The notes beneath the pieces were generated by a model. It made no database searches. It was not told the origin of the DNA and saw only the letters and a program-made list of their open reading frames with translations. From Paramarasmius palmivorus (Eukaryota; Basidiomycota; Agaricomycetes; Agaricales; Marasmiaceae): DNA of 64,000 nucleotides. The stretch is from assembly GCA_037176845.1 (NCBI GenBank), contig JAYKXP010000093.1, positions 62,001-126,000 on the forward strand, written 5' to 3'. Made by a program: the position numbers and the translations under genes. Shown here one piece after another: positions 23,180-33,568 of this stretch. How positions within the stretch are numbered: the first letter of the stretch is position 1; each line of letters starts with the position of its first letter.

Positions 23180-25726
23180 ATGGCATCTATTCCACCTACC
23201 GTTCCGCTAGGCCCTCCTCCACCATATACAGCTACACCCATGGCTGCACCTCCAGCTCCAGCACCAGCTCCGGCCCCAGCACCTGTCAATGCGAACTTCA
23301 CGCTCACCGATGACGAGACCAAATGGCTCAAGGACAACTATCTCAGTATTTATTACTGGACATGGGAGGCATCGAAGACGGAAGGGATCAAGAAAACATG
23401 GGTCGACCAGACAGTCCTCGATCCATTTATCGACAACTTCAATCATACTGATCGACCTCGCGCCGGTTATTTATCGGTAAGTCTATTGAATCTCTTTATA
23501 CTGTCTATCATTGATGGATATCTCAAAGGGCGTATATCGCGTGTTCACCAACGCTAGCCGCCGCATCCATAGTGGCAATGCTCCTGTGCCTCTGTGCCCA
23601 CCTGGGTTCATTGTTCCTGAATCTGTTGCCGACGAGCTGCCAACACCAACCTCTGACCCCGAACCTGAAGGGAACAACTCATCACTCCCGGGTAGAGCGA
23701 CTTGGGGCAAAAATGAGTGGCGACTTGCCAATGCAGAGGCTGTTGCTGGCAACGGCCGACAGAATGCCCCGGGTCAGAATCGTGGAGCGGCACTCAGGGG
23801 GTATTCGAGGGCTATGACCGACGGTTGGAACAATTTAACGGAGATCCAGCAAGCGTATTGGAATGCACTCGCTAACGAAAAGAATGAGGCACGCTGTGCA
23901 AAGCCTCCACCTGAGCATATTGCCGAGTAAGTCTGTCATTTAATTGTCAATGCAAGGCCTCACCTTTCCTCATAGTAATCAATCAAACGCGAGTGACTAC
24001 GTTTACGCTTCTCTTGGTGGTCTTGTCGGGAACGGCTGGAACCAACTTGGCGATGTCTGCTTTCACGTGCATATCATCATTCCACAACAAGACGGGACTA
24101 ACAGAGTTGAAGCGTAAGCTTTCTCGACACTTGTTCTTCATGTTGAATAGCTACTTACCATCGTGTCACAGGGTTACAGTTGCTGGCCAGAAATCGTCGA
24201 TACACTTCAAGGTTCCCGGACATCTCCAACAACAATATGAACAATCTTTTTTAGAGCCACTCCGTACTTTCAAAGAGCTAAAGCCAGGCAAGTTTCAGAT
24301 TTTGTTAAGTTGTTGAATTTACTCACCTGGCGTGCAGTTGAGTTCGACGTCGAAGATGCCCCAGCCTCAGGTTCCAATGGCACACCTCAAGCGAGCTCTG
24401 GTAACACAGATGAGAGCATTCATCCTGCACCATCTCAAGATCCTGTAGCCTTGCCCAACATTGAGGATAGGAATAGTACCGCTACTGACGAAGATGGTTG
24501 TAAGTATCTTGATGCTTTTTCTAGGTTCTTCATTAGTTGTAACGTTGTTAGCAGCCACGGGTACTGGAAATGACTCCTCAGATCCTATAGCACCAATCAA
24601 TGCTGAAATGACTTCCGGTAATGACACAATAATTTCCACCGAAGAACATGCATGTGAGTTGATCATTCTACTGGTCGAATCCTTTACTCATCACATCTCA
24701 ACAGCTCAAACGTCTGCTGGAAATTTGGACGACGTCGAAATGGCTAACAGCAATGACATAATAATCCCCAATTCCGCTACAGAAGCTGTTCGTGAGTATT
24801 CCAATCTTTTCATGAGTTTTCATTGCTCAGTGCTCATCCCTTGCAAGCCCAAACATTGACCGGGGATGACTCTCCAGAGCCTGGAGTACAGGTTGAAGGC
24901 AAGACGTCTGATGGTGATGGTGCAGTAGACCCTGTGTCCACTGTCGATACATGTGAGTTTGTCAAATAATACCTGTGCTTATCACTGATTCACTCACCAC
25001 AATGTCACAGTGGCTGAACAAGATCCAAGTATTGAACTTGCCGTGTCGGTTGAGACACCCAACGAAGAGAGAATTGCCACAACATCCCATCAGCCGAACG
25101 CCAACGGCAATACAAACATACAATTGGCTCATGGTCAGTAGCTCAAAGTTCTCTATTGTTCGTGTTCAGCACAACTGACCACTATGCCAGCAGATCAAGC
25201 TAATGATGATACTTCGACTGTGAACCCAAGGGATCTTGGTGAGTCATCGTTTCAGCCTTTTGATATCTCAATTGACATGTCTGTAGTCTTAAGCAATACT
25301 CCAGGCACCGCTATTGTTGACACAAACGGAGCTTCAGTCGTTACACCGACCATTAATCCGGACACGCCCAACAACATACCTGTCGCCGCCAACATAGTCA
25401 CGGATATAGCACCTCTTCAAGATGCCGCAGCTGCTTCAAGTGGTCCATCCACCATCAATGACCGTACGTGTATGTCTGCATTCCTTTTATATTTAATGTT
25501 GATGACGAATACGGTCGTAGCACCATGTGAACGCTGCACAAAATATGGATCAGAATGCGTAAAGGCAACTGAGAAGCTATGCATGGAGTGTCGTAAGAAG
25601 AAGATTAGATGCTCTTTCAACACAAATCCACGAAAACGGGCTGCTTCCGGAATGGGTCCACCCCCATCAGAGCCAGGTAGCTCCAGGTCCACTCGTACTA
25701 CAACAAAGCGTGTGAGGACTGCGTAG
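23180..25726 (+). CDS. KDZ-borne protein with C-terminal Zn2Cys6-type cluster
   Basis: Starts at 23180 (MASIPPTVPLGPPPPY, with Pro/Ala repeats). Exon 1 is 23180-23476 and exon 2 23529-23926. A conserved-looking middle part includes WLKDNYLSIYYWTWEASKTEG and a helical AYWNALANEKNE stretch. One intron near 24291 appears to use a GC donor (GCAAGT). From about 24350 on there are many very short acidic, Ser/Thr-rich exons. The last exon encodes C-X2-C-X6-C-X7-C-X2-C-X6-C (codons about 25528-25617), the spacing of a fungal binuclear zinc cluster, then a basic end (KRVRTA). A cluster at the C terminus is unusual for transcription factors. A DNA-binding accessory protein of the element is the likeliest role; the family is not recognised. 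Confidence 0.65.
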
Positions 25727-26055
25727 ATTGATGAAGGTTTGTGATATCACTCGTCATTGTTTCTTAAAGTCTAACGTCCATAACATTCATAGACATCCTT
25801 GAGATATTCTCCAATGAATCTCAGTAAACATGTTGCAGGTATGTCGTGTGTTACTATGGTTTCTCTACGCAACTAACAACAATCCCAGGTACATATATTT
25901 CTTGGCAACTTATATAAAGATTCGTCCTGCGATCGTAATAGCATCATTTAATCACATTTCTTGATACCAAGCTAGGTGTATATACCTAGCAAAGATTACC
26001 GCGGATTATTTATCTGTACATAAAAGCCCTTGACCGAGATTAAGTAGTCATTGAA

Positions 26056-26270
26056 GATTAATCCGGATTACAGTGGATTATCTATCATACCGAGCTCGCT
26101 CGGGATTATCTCGCCCGTGATTAATGTGGATTGCAATGGATTATCTATCATACTGAGCTTGCTCGGGATTATCTAGCCCACAATTAATGTGGATCATAGC
26201 GGATTATCCGACATACCGAGCTCGATCGGGATCATCTCATCCATGATTAATGTGGATTACAGAGGTTCAC
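26056..26270. repeat. 63-bp tandem repeat near the right KDZ end
   Basis: Units begin at 26056, 26119, 26182 and 26245, exactly 63 bp apart, with about 3.3 copies. Each unit holds GATTAATGTGGATTAC-like sequence, GGATTATC and the inverted pair CCGAGC...GCTCGG. It is non-coding and lies within the right subterminal TAATCC-rich region. Confidence 0.85.
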
Positions 26271-26657
26271 GAAAAGGATTCGCTAGACAAACCATGCGCA
26301 TTAAGGTTTGTTTGGACCACAGTAATCCAGGATTAATCCAGATTAGCTGCAGGTCGCTGAGAGGATTGCTTCTATACACGCGAAGTACGACCGGGATTCT
26401 CCAATCTGGATTAATCCAGATTTGACTCTAAATAGGATTATTTGAAATCCCCGACATCTCGTCCTAGGTTAATCCTGCGTGGATTAGCTGAAGGGAAGGA
26501 TTGAACATGATTAGGATTATATGTACTAAGAGGATACTAGTACATGTTTACTGGGGATTCTAATCCCGGTAACTGCAATTGTTGCTCAGCGCCACGTTCC
26601 GATGCAGGAAACTCGAGTGTTCGTGAGATGCCACCGCGCTACGATGCGGCTATTTGA

Positions 26658-28435
26658 CTCGATACCCCTTGCCACAGCATCGACAGTTTCATCCACATAT
26701 ATAATGTGGAGTTTGCCGTTGATATATTGGAATACCATGTAATATACCTATTAGTATCGGTATTTCATTTCCCTTGCTTGTTACTCGTTCGCGTACCGCC
26801 CTGTACCGCCGAGCAGACTAGACCTGTAACCGGTCCCTAGTGACGATGACACACCTACTTGCTCGTCGCGTGAGGGGCCGGTTACAGGTTTAGATGCAGA
26901 CGAGAGACAGAACATTTAATCATATTTGAGCGTTTAACCAGTTGCCGAACCCTAACCCAGTTGTCCGCTTGAATAACGCCCAGTGTGATTGTCGTAAATG
27001 TAAGTGTCATGTCGCTCTTTTCTCTCCAATCATGTAGCGATACTCGGCACACCTCCTTCGCTCTTCCAGTGCTCCGGAAACTGCCATATCACTCAAGGAC
27101 CATTTGTAGCCTACACCGGAGCAGCATGGCTGATCTTTTTGGATGTCCTTCGTTCCTTCGCTATCCCTTTCTCCTTCTGACTTTCAGAGAGACCCTTAAC
27201 CCCGTCCGCAGTAGGATTATGAAGGGACATCGAATGCTCCTTGGTACGTCGACGTTGCTATACCACTATTGTCCCCTCGCTGATTTTTCTTGACAGAATA
27301 GGCTCTTTCGCACGCTGAGCTCAGCGGAAATCCGAGTGTATTACGGGGAAAATGTGTGATATCCCTTTCATCATACCTTACTGTGCATTTCCGACTACTG
27401 GCTGCCTTTAGTGGACCGCATCAGCGACACGAACATGTAACCGAAGCCAAAAACCATTCTAACCCATTGCATACCCTCTCACACGCTTCATTCAACGTTC
27501 ATCTTTAGTAATATCTGCCTTAGCAATACCCTCGGAACGTAGCTTGAGAATCATGACCCCGGTCTGCGCTCTCGTGATGGCCGAACGAACGCCGAAACAC
27601 AGATGTGCTGCGTGTGGTGATGCGGAAGAAGACGAAGGAGTTTGTAAAGGAAAGTGTCTTAGCAAGTTTCCAATGCTATGTCGAAGTACTTGGCTCATGT
27701 TTTTTTGTATGCAAAGCAACATTGCGGTCCTGTGAATCACCTGGGGTTTGTTGCGTGGGTTCAATGATTATCACCACCAAGCTATACTCTGTCCGCATAA
27801 GCAAATGTTCTCTCTCGATCTGGCTCTGCCTCATTGTCATTATCAAGCTCATCAATCTCACGTTTTCATAGTCGAATTGGGCAGGGAAAGTTGAACACAT
27901 ATGGGGCATGTTTGGTGACTGTCTCTAAGATAATCAGTGTGAGTAAGGCGTATTTGTTCCTATCATTCTTGATTCTGATCTCAGGGGTACAAATACATAT
28001 TGGTGTGGAAGTGATATTGACCTCTCTTCAATCGAGATGATAGGGCACACGTTGCATTGAGGAGGTTCGCTTTTGTCGAACAGAGGTGTCGGCTCATATA
28101 CCCCCGATGTACGGCTCAGCGTTCTTCGCGACAATCAGTTTTTCTTTTCTTTTTTTTTACATTTCTGAAATTTGCCATAATGACGAGGTCACTTATATCT
28201 TTAGGTTATACTGTTGCAACCTGAGGCTAGTCACCATATCGACATCTTGACTCCTTGCTTCACAGTTTCGATCAAGATATATTAGATGTCTGCCCAGAAC
28301 ACGTATGATGGGAATCGATCGACTCTGTACCGCCATCTCTTGATATTATACAATATCTCAATATTGTTTCCCCCGTTTTTACACATCAATGCAATATGAT
28401 TTGGACTCTTGTGCTACTGGTAAAAAGGCCTGAGG
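26658..28435. other. Intergenic between alpha3 and gamma3
   Basis: 26658-27330 is the alpha 3' flank shared with unit B, with an insertion that includes a small foldback at 26822-26889. 27480-27910 contains minus-strand open stretches with acidic and Ser-rich segments that could be remains of a gene, but stops interrupt them. 27910-28435 shows nothing recognisable. Confidence 0.4.
26822..26889. repeat. Small foldback element
   Basis: ACCTGTAACCGGTCCCTAG on the left pairs with CGGTTACAGGT on the right; the arms are about 24 bp with a few mismatches around an 18-bp loop. It is absent from the matching flank in unit B, so it is an insertion, perhaps with a TAG duplication. Confidence 0.6.
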
Positions 28436-28974
28436 ATGATCAACAGATTATTCCCCCATTGTCCTCACTCTCGTCCCTGCCTAAAGGGAGTTGCTCGTTT
28501 TAATCCATTTCCGCCGGTACATATATACGACTTAAAAACTGAGATGGGCGGGTGCCTCTCCCAAATCAGCCCTTCTCGCATGCCCCATGGATCCCTTCCT
28601 CCTACAGGAACAGTGAATAATCCAATCACTGCAACCTGGAGCGCTGCTATCCCACAGAACAGTTCACTGGACGGAGTGCAAATTTATCTGGTCCAAGACA
28701 GTCCCGTAGTTCCGAGTTCAAGCAGCGAAATCCGGACAAAGTTTAACAAAGGACAGAGTCGGGGAACAGTCGTGTTTACTGCAACACAGCCCGGGTATGC
28801 AATATGATATCAGAGTTTTTGACTTTACTAAAGTCGTTTACTTATCAGCACGTTTCACTTAGAATTTCGGCCTGTGATGACAAGCTGCGATATGTTTGAT
28901 ATGGAAGAAATGAAGTGTTTATCCAGAATGCTGGAACACCAAGTCACATTGGGTGAGAAGATTACCCTCATTGA

Positions 28975-29826
28975 CATCAGGAAGTTTACGGCCTCCCGTT
29001 TTTCGGCCCGTTCATGACCCGTAAGCGACCCGTGACGGCCTTTTACGGCGGGTCACGGGCTAGGCCCTATTTTTACAAATGCCGATGATTTTTTTTTTGA
29101 CCCAGACCCCTGCCGAAATGCCGAAAAGGTCGAAAAGGTTCAAGGCCACGGGTGAGGTCCTCTTCACCGAAAGGTCGGTCTCTCAGATACAGCCCTTCTC
29201 GTGTTTGTAGCATCATAAATCTATCAATAATTACTATGTAGATAAGTATTCACCGAGCGATCCTTGCGGTGACGATGGTATGCATCAGGAGCGTATTTGT
29301 TCACACCCCAGTGGGTATGGTTCCTATGCGCGCCATGGCACAGTGTTTGTCGGGCCCAGAGAGGCGAGGTATGCTTGGCATGGCTATTGGTCGTGTTAGG
29401 TTGTTCTTTTCGTTCTGTTACGAAAGTACATTCTATCCATGTGCGCTGATGGAGTGGTTTACACGCTCGCTGGATGTTCCGGATGAGGAAACCGGTCTGT
29501 GGGTTGTGGAACCAGAGTATGAGGCAGGTGGTAAACGAACATTAGATGTCATTCATCTTGACTCTATTGCACGACCCGTGCACCTACTGCCAGTATATGG
29601 TTATGAATCACTTCCGGAGGACTTTCACTTTTCTGATGCTTTAGATGCCTTTAGTGCGTTCTACGTCAACAAATTTGCCAATCATGCAGCGTATGACTTT
29701 ATTCAGTAAAATATAACACTGTAATTTAAATAGAAGTACATTCTATATCTCAAAGAGGCAACCTTTCGACCTTTCGACCTTTGACCTTTGAAAAGGCCGA
29801 AACGTAAATTGTTGACTTCCTGATAC
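28975..29826. mobile_element. Plavaka-like (CACTA-related) transposon remnant, 852 bp
   Basis: Flanked by TGA at 28972-28974 and 29827-29829, a 3-bp duplication. The ends are inverted: CATCAGGAAG...TTTACGGCC on the left against GTATCAGGAAGTCAACAATT (reverse strand) on the right, followed on both sides by CGGCC-containing sequence. The interior encodes the C-terminal part of a transposase. The length shows it is an internally deleted, non-autonomous copy. Confidence 0.75.
29269..29709 (+). pseudogene. C-terminal fragment of a Plavaka-type transposase
   Basis: About 146 residues, open to a stop at 29709. The pattern of MLGMAIGRVRLFFSFCYE, YPCALMEWFTRS, ETGLWVVEPEYE, VIHLDSIARPVHLLPVYG and FHFSDALDAFSAFYVNKFANH is what I know from the end of Plavaka-type transposases of mushroom genomes. 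The catalytic part is absent, so this cannot be active. Assignment is by remembered pattern only. Confidence 0.65.
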
Positions 29827-30646
29827 TGAGGCAAGGTAAACCTGAACTATTCCATTCCTTCATGTACCTCACAATCACCTCTCCACATAGCACCACTCCC
29901 GATGGTAGCGTAAGCGACGAAAATGACCACAGGTGAGGTTATTACCAGTTTCAAATCATGATCCACTCTCATCGTGTTTACTAGAAGCACGTCTCAAGAA
30001 TGGAGGCTCAGGTATTCTTGACTTTTTGAAACTTGGAGCTTTTGAATCTCATCACAATTGTGCCATAAACTTTGTTAGCTCGACGCCTTTCCTTTCCGTC
30101 GCCAGTGAAAGCATCGTTACTCCTTCCACCTCCTGGATCGAGAACGATGGTCAGACGGGCACTCCGCCTAGTTTGGGAAGGTCAGCGCAGAATGTCGGCG
30201 TCATTGTTGGCGCAGTTCTCGGCGTGATTGGACTCGTCGCGTTGGTCGTTGTCGGCTTCCTTCTATATCATCACAGGAAGTGGCGATTTTTACACTCGAT
30301 GGATCCGCCATCAGCCGTTTTCCCGTATCCAGCTACTACGTCGGCAGCGATGAATGTGGCCAGCGAGAAGAAAAGACGCCTGATTGAGGGGCATCATCGC
30401 CACGGTATACTAAGCCGTAGTCCCGATATCTTCTCTGTTCTGGGGAGGCTCGAGGGAGCAGCCGAGAATACGGCTATTATGAACAATGATTTGAATCATC
30501 GAATAGTGGAGATATTGCAGGAGCCACCGAGGGGGAGCCGCGTGAGACACCACATTGACAGTGGCTGGAGGCCAGGTACTGCGCTTTCGAACGTGGGTGG
30601 TTCAAGTGTTCTTGATGTTCCACCTCAATACCATACTGCTATTTGA

Positions 30647-32108
30647 TAGGTATCATTTCAAATGCATAAATGTATACCAAAGCTCAGGCTTTAAAGAAGC
30701 GTCGCTGATAGTGATTGATTCGAAGGTTTCATGAGGTAGTGTGGCTAAACAAACAACCTGCTGTCACACAGATAACGCATTTCCTTCTAACGCTCATCAC
30801 CCCAATGACGCTGGTTCCTTCTTACTCCTCCAGTACTTGAACGCTCAATTTAATCACATACAATCCCACACTGATAATGGGAAATGAGTCCTAGGCCAAG
30901 CAGAATGGGTCTTAAGGTGATTGCCTTGATTTGATGTGACTACTGGAATGTTTGCCTCAGCTTATCGTTCCTTATTGCTTGCTCTAACTATCTTCAAGGC
31001 CATTCGAATAGACAATCGCGTATTGGATTGACCTGCAGTATTGGACTAAGGTTTCCTTCCTCTAGACTCCAACGAATGTGAAGGCTCATTATGAATACTA
31101 ATTTGATACAAATTCGATATTTAAAGAAAATACCAGGTAACTGGTGCAGATTTTGGGGAGTCCCAACAGATCGGGAGGATGTGATTCTCACGCGGGAAGA
31201 ACACTCATACCATATTTTTCAAGTTCTACCTACGCATTCCTTCACATACAATATTCGGCCCATGCCACTAACACTCGTTTGGATGCCGCGTGTTGGAGTA
31301 CGAAGGCTGCGTCCATGCTCGCCATAGCAGCCATGGCTACGATGACCTACTTCTATTTCCATGACTGTGCAGTGTGTTACATGCTCTATTCACCGTCGCA
31401 GCGCAGGACTAAACGCTCTCGAGTATCTAGCTTGACTGAGAAACTATGAATGTTTCCGTGACCAACCACATGTCCTTTGCAGTAACTTAATAAAATTGCA
31501 AACGGCCTCACTTCTGCACTATCACATTCATTTCACCGCGTATCATTTCATTCAGGACATTAGCTCCGCAGTTGCGCAGCTGAGTTGAACAGGGGATCTC
31601 GAGAGGCTTGGTCAGCATAATAGTAACAAGTAAAGGACATAGTTACTGTGATTCATTACTCTGATGATTTGATGGAAGCAAGAATAAGGACAAGGGCAAA
31701 TAGCAGAGCGTAGCTGAGTCCTGGGCTTAGGCACGATTACTTCAACCGACATAAATCGTCAAGGATGAGCCCGGTTTTGACCGTGGTGCTTGATCTTGGT
31801 AAAGGGCGGCTATTCGACATGTATGTGCACTCGAGCTGATGGTATTCATATCAAAGCTGGCCGATTGTCGTATTGGTCCGTGTTCGAGTCCATCACTCTG
31901 ATGAACAGCCTCAATCCATATTCGGAGGATTTCATTCCGAGTCGCCTACTACTTGATCAAATCTATGTCATATATCATCTCAGTTATGGTGATTCTGCGG
32001 ACTGATGATCTTTGCTCATCCCAACCATTGAAAGACCGTGTGAGCGTTGAGTTCCATATGTCTTTTTATTCCAGACATTGATTTTCAGACTTCTACGTCT
32101 TTTATGTG
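30647..32108. other. Intergenic between gamma3 and beta3
   Basis: Several short open frames (for example 31091-31449) lack splice or codon support. No repeat or gene is recognised. The last 200 bases should contain the beta3 promoter. Confidence 0.4.
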
Positions 32109-33568
32109 ATGCTATTCAACATACTGTGAGTCGTATATGCTTTTGCTCGACGACGAAAACTCACATTGATCCCAGTATTCTCTCCTTTCTCCTCCCCTTC
32201 ATTCACTGCTTTCAAATCACGGTACCGGGTACGGTCAAGGTCAATCGCCCTGCAATCGCAGAGTGGAGACGTACAACAGGAGATGCAAGCACATTCGGAT
32301 TATTATTACGGGATGTCTTTCAAGACGCTGGAGGTGATTTGATCACGGTAGTCGCAAGCTCGGACACATTAGGCCAGGTCTCATTCACCGTAGACGAAGC
32401 GAAGTAAGTCCTCATATATTGCATGCTTCATTGGTGTTCATTCACATATGTAGGCAATATCTGATTGAGATTATTTCTGATACTAGCCCGTAAGAGTTCT
32501 CATACACGAAATCGATCTCCGATCTCAGTTTCAATCAGTCTTGGATCTCCGGCAGACCAACGCAAATATTTGCGGTCACCCCTGTTTTCACGGCGGTTAA
32601 TGATTTTGATCAATCTACAACTTCCACTTCGTCAAGCTCGTGAGCCTTTGACCCCGATGACCGTTGAAATGAGCTTAACTTTATTCAGTACAACCCCTCA
32701 GCGAACTGCAAGTACCTCCCGTAATACTACCTCCGTGTCAACAAACACAGCTTCGAGGACATCACCAGATGCAACGTTCAATACGGCACCCAATAGTTCT
32801 ACTAGATCACCCCCTGCTATCAGTGGTTCTTCGATGAGAGGAAACAGTGACAACTCCAGTACTAGCAATGACCAGAGGTGAGAAGTGTCTATCAATCTGA
32901 CTTTGAAATCACTCATATCGTCAATCTCAAGGACTATTCAGGGACAGAGTGGGTACGCGTTCACAGCTCTACTCATTCCGGATCTTACTGATATGATTTC
33001 ACTTTTAAGTTCGACCCTTTTCACCATCGAGACCACGCAATTTATTAGCAACTCTCCCATACCTTCAATTACAACCACATCCGAACCGAGCTCCACGACA
33101 TCTCCCAAGAGGTCTGTGCGAAACACTAGTCTTATCGCTGGGGTAATCTCGGGGGTAGTGGTATTCATCATGCTCGTCACTATCGGCCTCCTGTTAAATC
33201 ACCGCAGAAAGCGGAGATTACTGCTCGTGATGGAGCCTCCACCGGTTTCCCCGTACCCAGATACGACATCAGCGATGAATGTGCCTGGTGAAAAGAAACG
33301 GCGTCTCATCGGAGAAGATCATGACAATCATCGTGTTTTGGACACTTCTCCAGTCCAAGAGCCTGAGAAGTATCAGCCTGGCGGCGAACCTTCTGATACT
33401 ATACTTATTCTGGAAGAGCATCAAACACAGGAACCGTTGCAGCAGCAGGGACGGGAGCGCCGTGTGAGGCATCACAATGATAGTGGCTGGAGACCAGCCC
33501 CCCCCTTTTCTGATGCTGGAGAATCAAGTGTTCTTGATGTTCCACCTCAGTATGACGCTGCTGTCTGA
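32109..33568 (+). CDS. beta3: intact tail-family type I membrane protein (beta/gamma chimera)
   Basis: Seven exons in phase: 32109-32125, 32176-32403, 32454-32489, 32529-32639, 32689-32877, 32932-32952 and 33049-33568, giving 373 residues. Signal peptide at 1-19 (MLFNILILSFLLPFIHC). The ectodomain has VKVNRPAIAEWRRTTGDA, then FGLLLRD and GQVSFTV, resembling a Kre9/KNH-type domain. A Ser/Thr-rich stalk runs to about 225 and the helix is about 229-250 (LIAGVISGVVVFIMLVTIGL), with NHRRKRR as stop. The tail has YPDTTSA, EKKRRL, DSGWRP at 345-350 and PPQY at 366-369, ending YDAAV. From exon 6 through the 3' flank it is nearly identical to gamma1, while exons 1-5 are beta-type. It is the only array gene with a complete start-to-stop model. 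Function unknown; a surface sensor or ligase adaptor is inference. Confidence 0.8.

Larger units (their letters stand above)
16846..26584. mobile_element. KDZ (Kyakuja-Dileera-Zisupton) DNA transposon, 9,739 bp
   Basis: Both ends are defined by the interrupted alpha3 gene. The sequence CTCAGCGC occurs once at this point in paralogs but twice here, at 16838-16845 and 26585-26592, giving an 8-bp target site duplication. The ends form an imperfect terminal inverted repeat of about 70 bp. Inside are a KDZ transposase on the minus strand, a short minus-strand gene and a plus-strand gene ending in a Zn2Cys6-type cluster. Both subterminal regions are packed with TAATCC/GGATTA motifs. KDZ elements are known from basidiomycetes and fish, and to my recollection Zisupton also leaves 8-bp duplications. 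Family assignment rests on the transposase motifs. Confidence 0.9.
15608..26657 (+). pseudogene. alpha3: tail-family pseudogene split by the KDZ element
   Basis: The start is intact: exon 1 15608-15624, exon 2 from 15680, signal peptide MLKLSAGIGLAFLLSANA, then NITWHK. In exon 2 a 4-bp deletion after the PSGVQS segment shifts the frame. Later exons keep alpha features (helix RIVGPVVGVVVLIILVAVSI, tail YPNTTSA), but a CAG-to-TAG change follows QEYRE (16762-16764). A 5-bp insertion lies next to the DSGW codons (about 16817-16822). The KDZ transposon begins at 16846. The lost end resumes at 26593 and still reads DAGNSSV through MPPRYDAAI, stop at 26657. The order of events cannot be proved, but the TSD is clean, so the insertion is probably not ancient. 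Confidence 0.8.
28436..30646 (+). pseudogene. gamma3: tail-family gene interrupted by a Plavaka-like remnant
   Basis: Exons visible are (5' uncertain)-28794, from 28849, from 28927 (broken at 28974 and resuming at 29827), 29891-29932, 29988-30011 and 30079-30646. The ectodomain has NNPITATW and VQIYLVQDSP as in gamma1. An 852-bp insertion splits the exon encoding TLGEKITLI. Removing it and one TGA copy restores the gamma1-like frame. The final exon is intact: helix VGVIVGAVLGVIGLVALVVV, then FPYPATTSA, EKKRRL, HHIDSGWRP and the C terminus VPPQYHTAI. As in gamma1, the start codon exon could not be placed; ATG ATT TGG at about 28397 is one candidate. Confidence 0.65.

Noticed and set aside
26056..26270. 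63-bp tandem repeat as a CRISPR-like array
   Set aside because: The units are continuous without spacers, and the setting is a eukaryotic transposon end.
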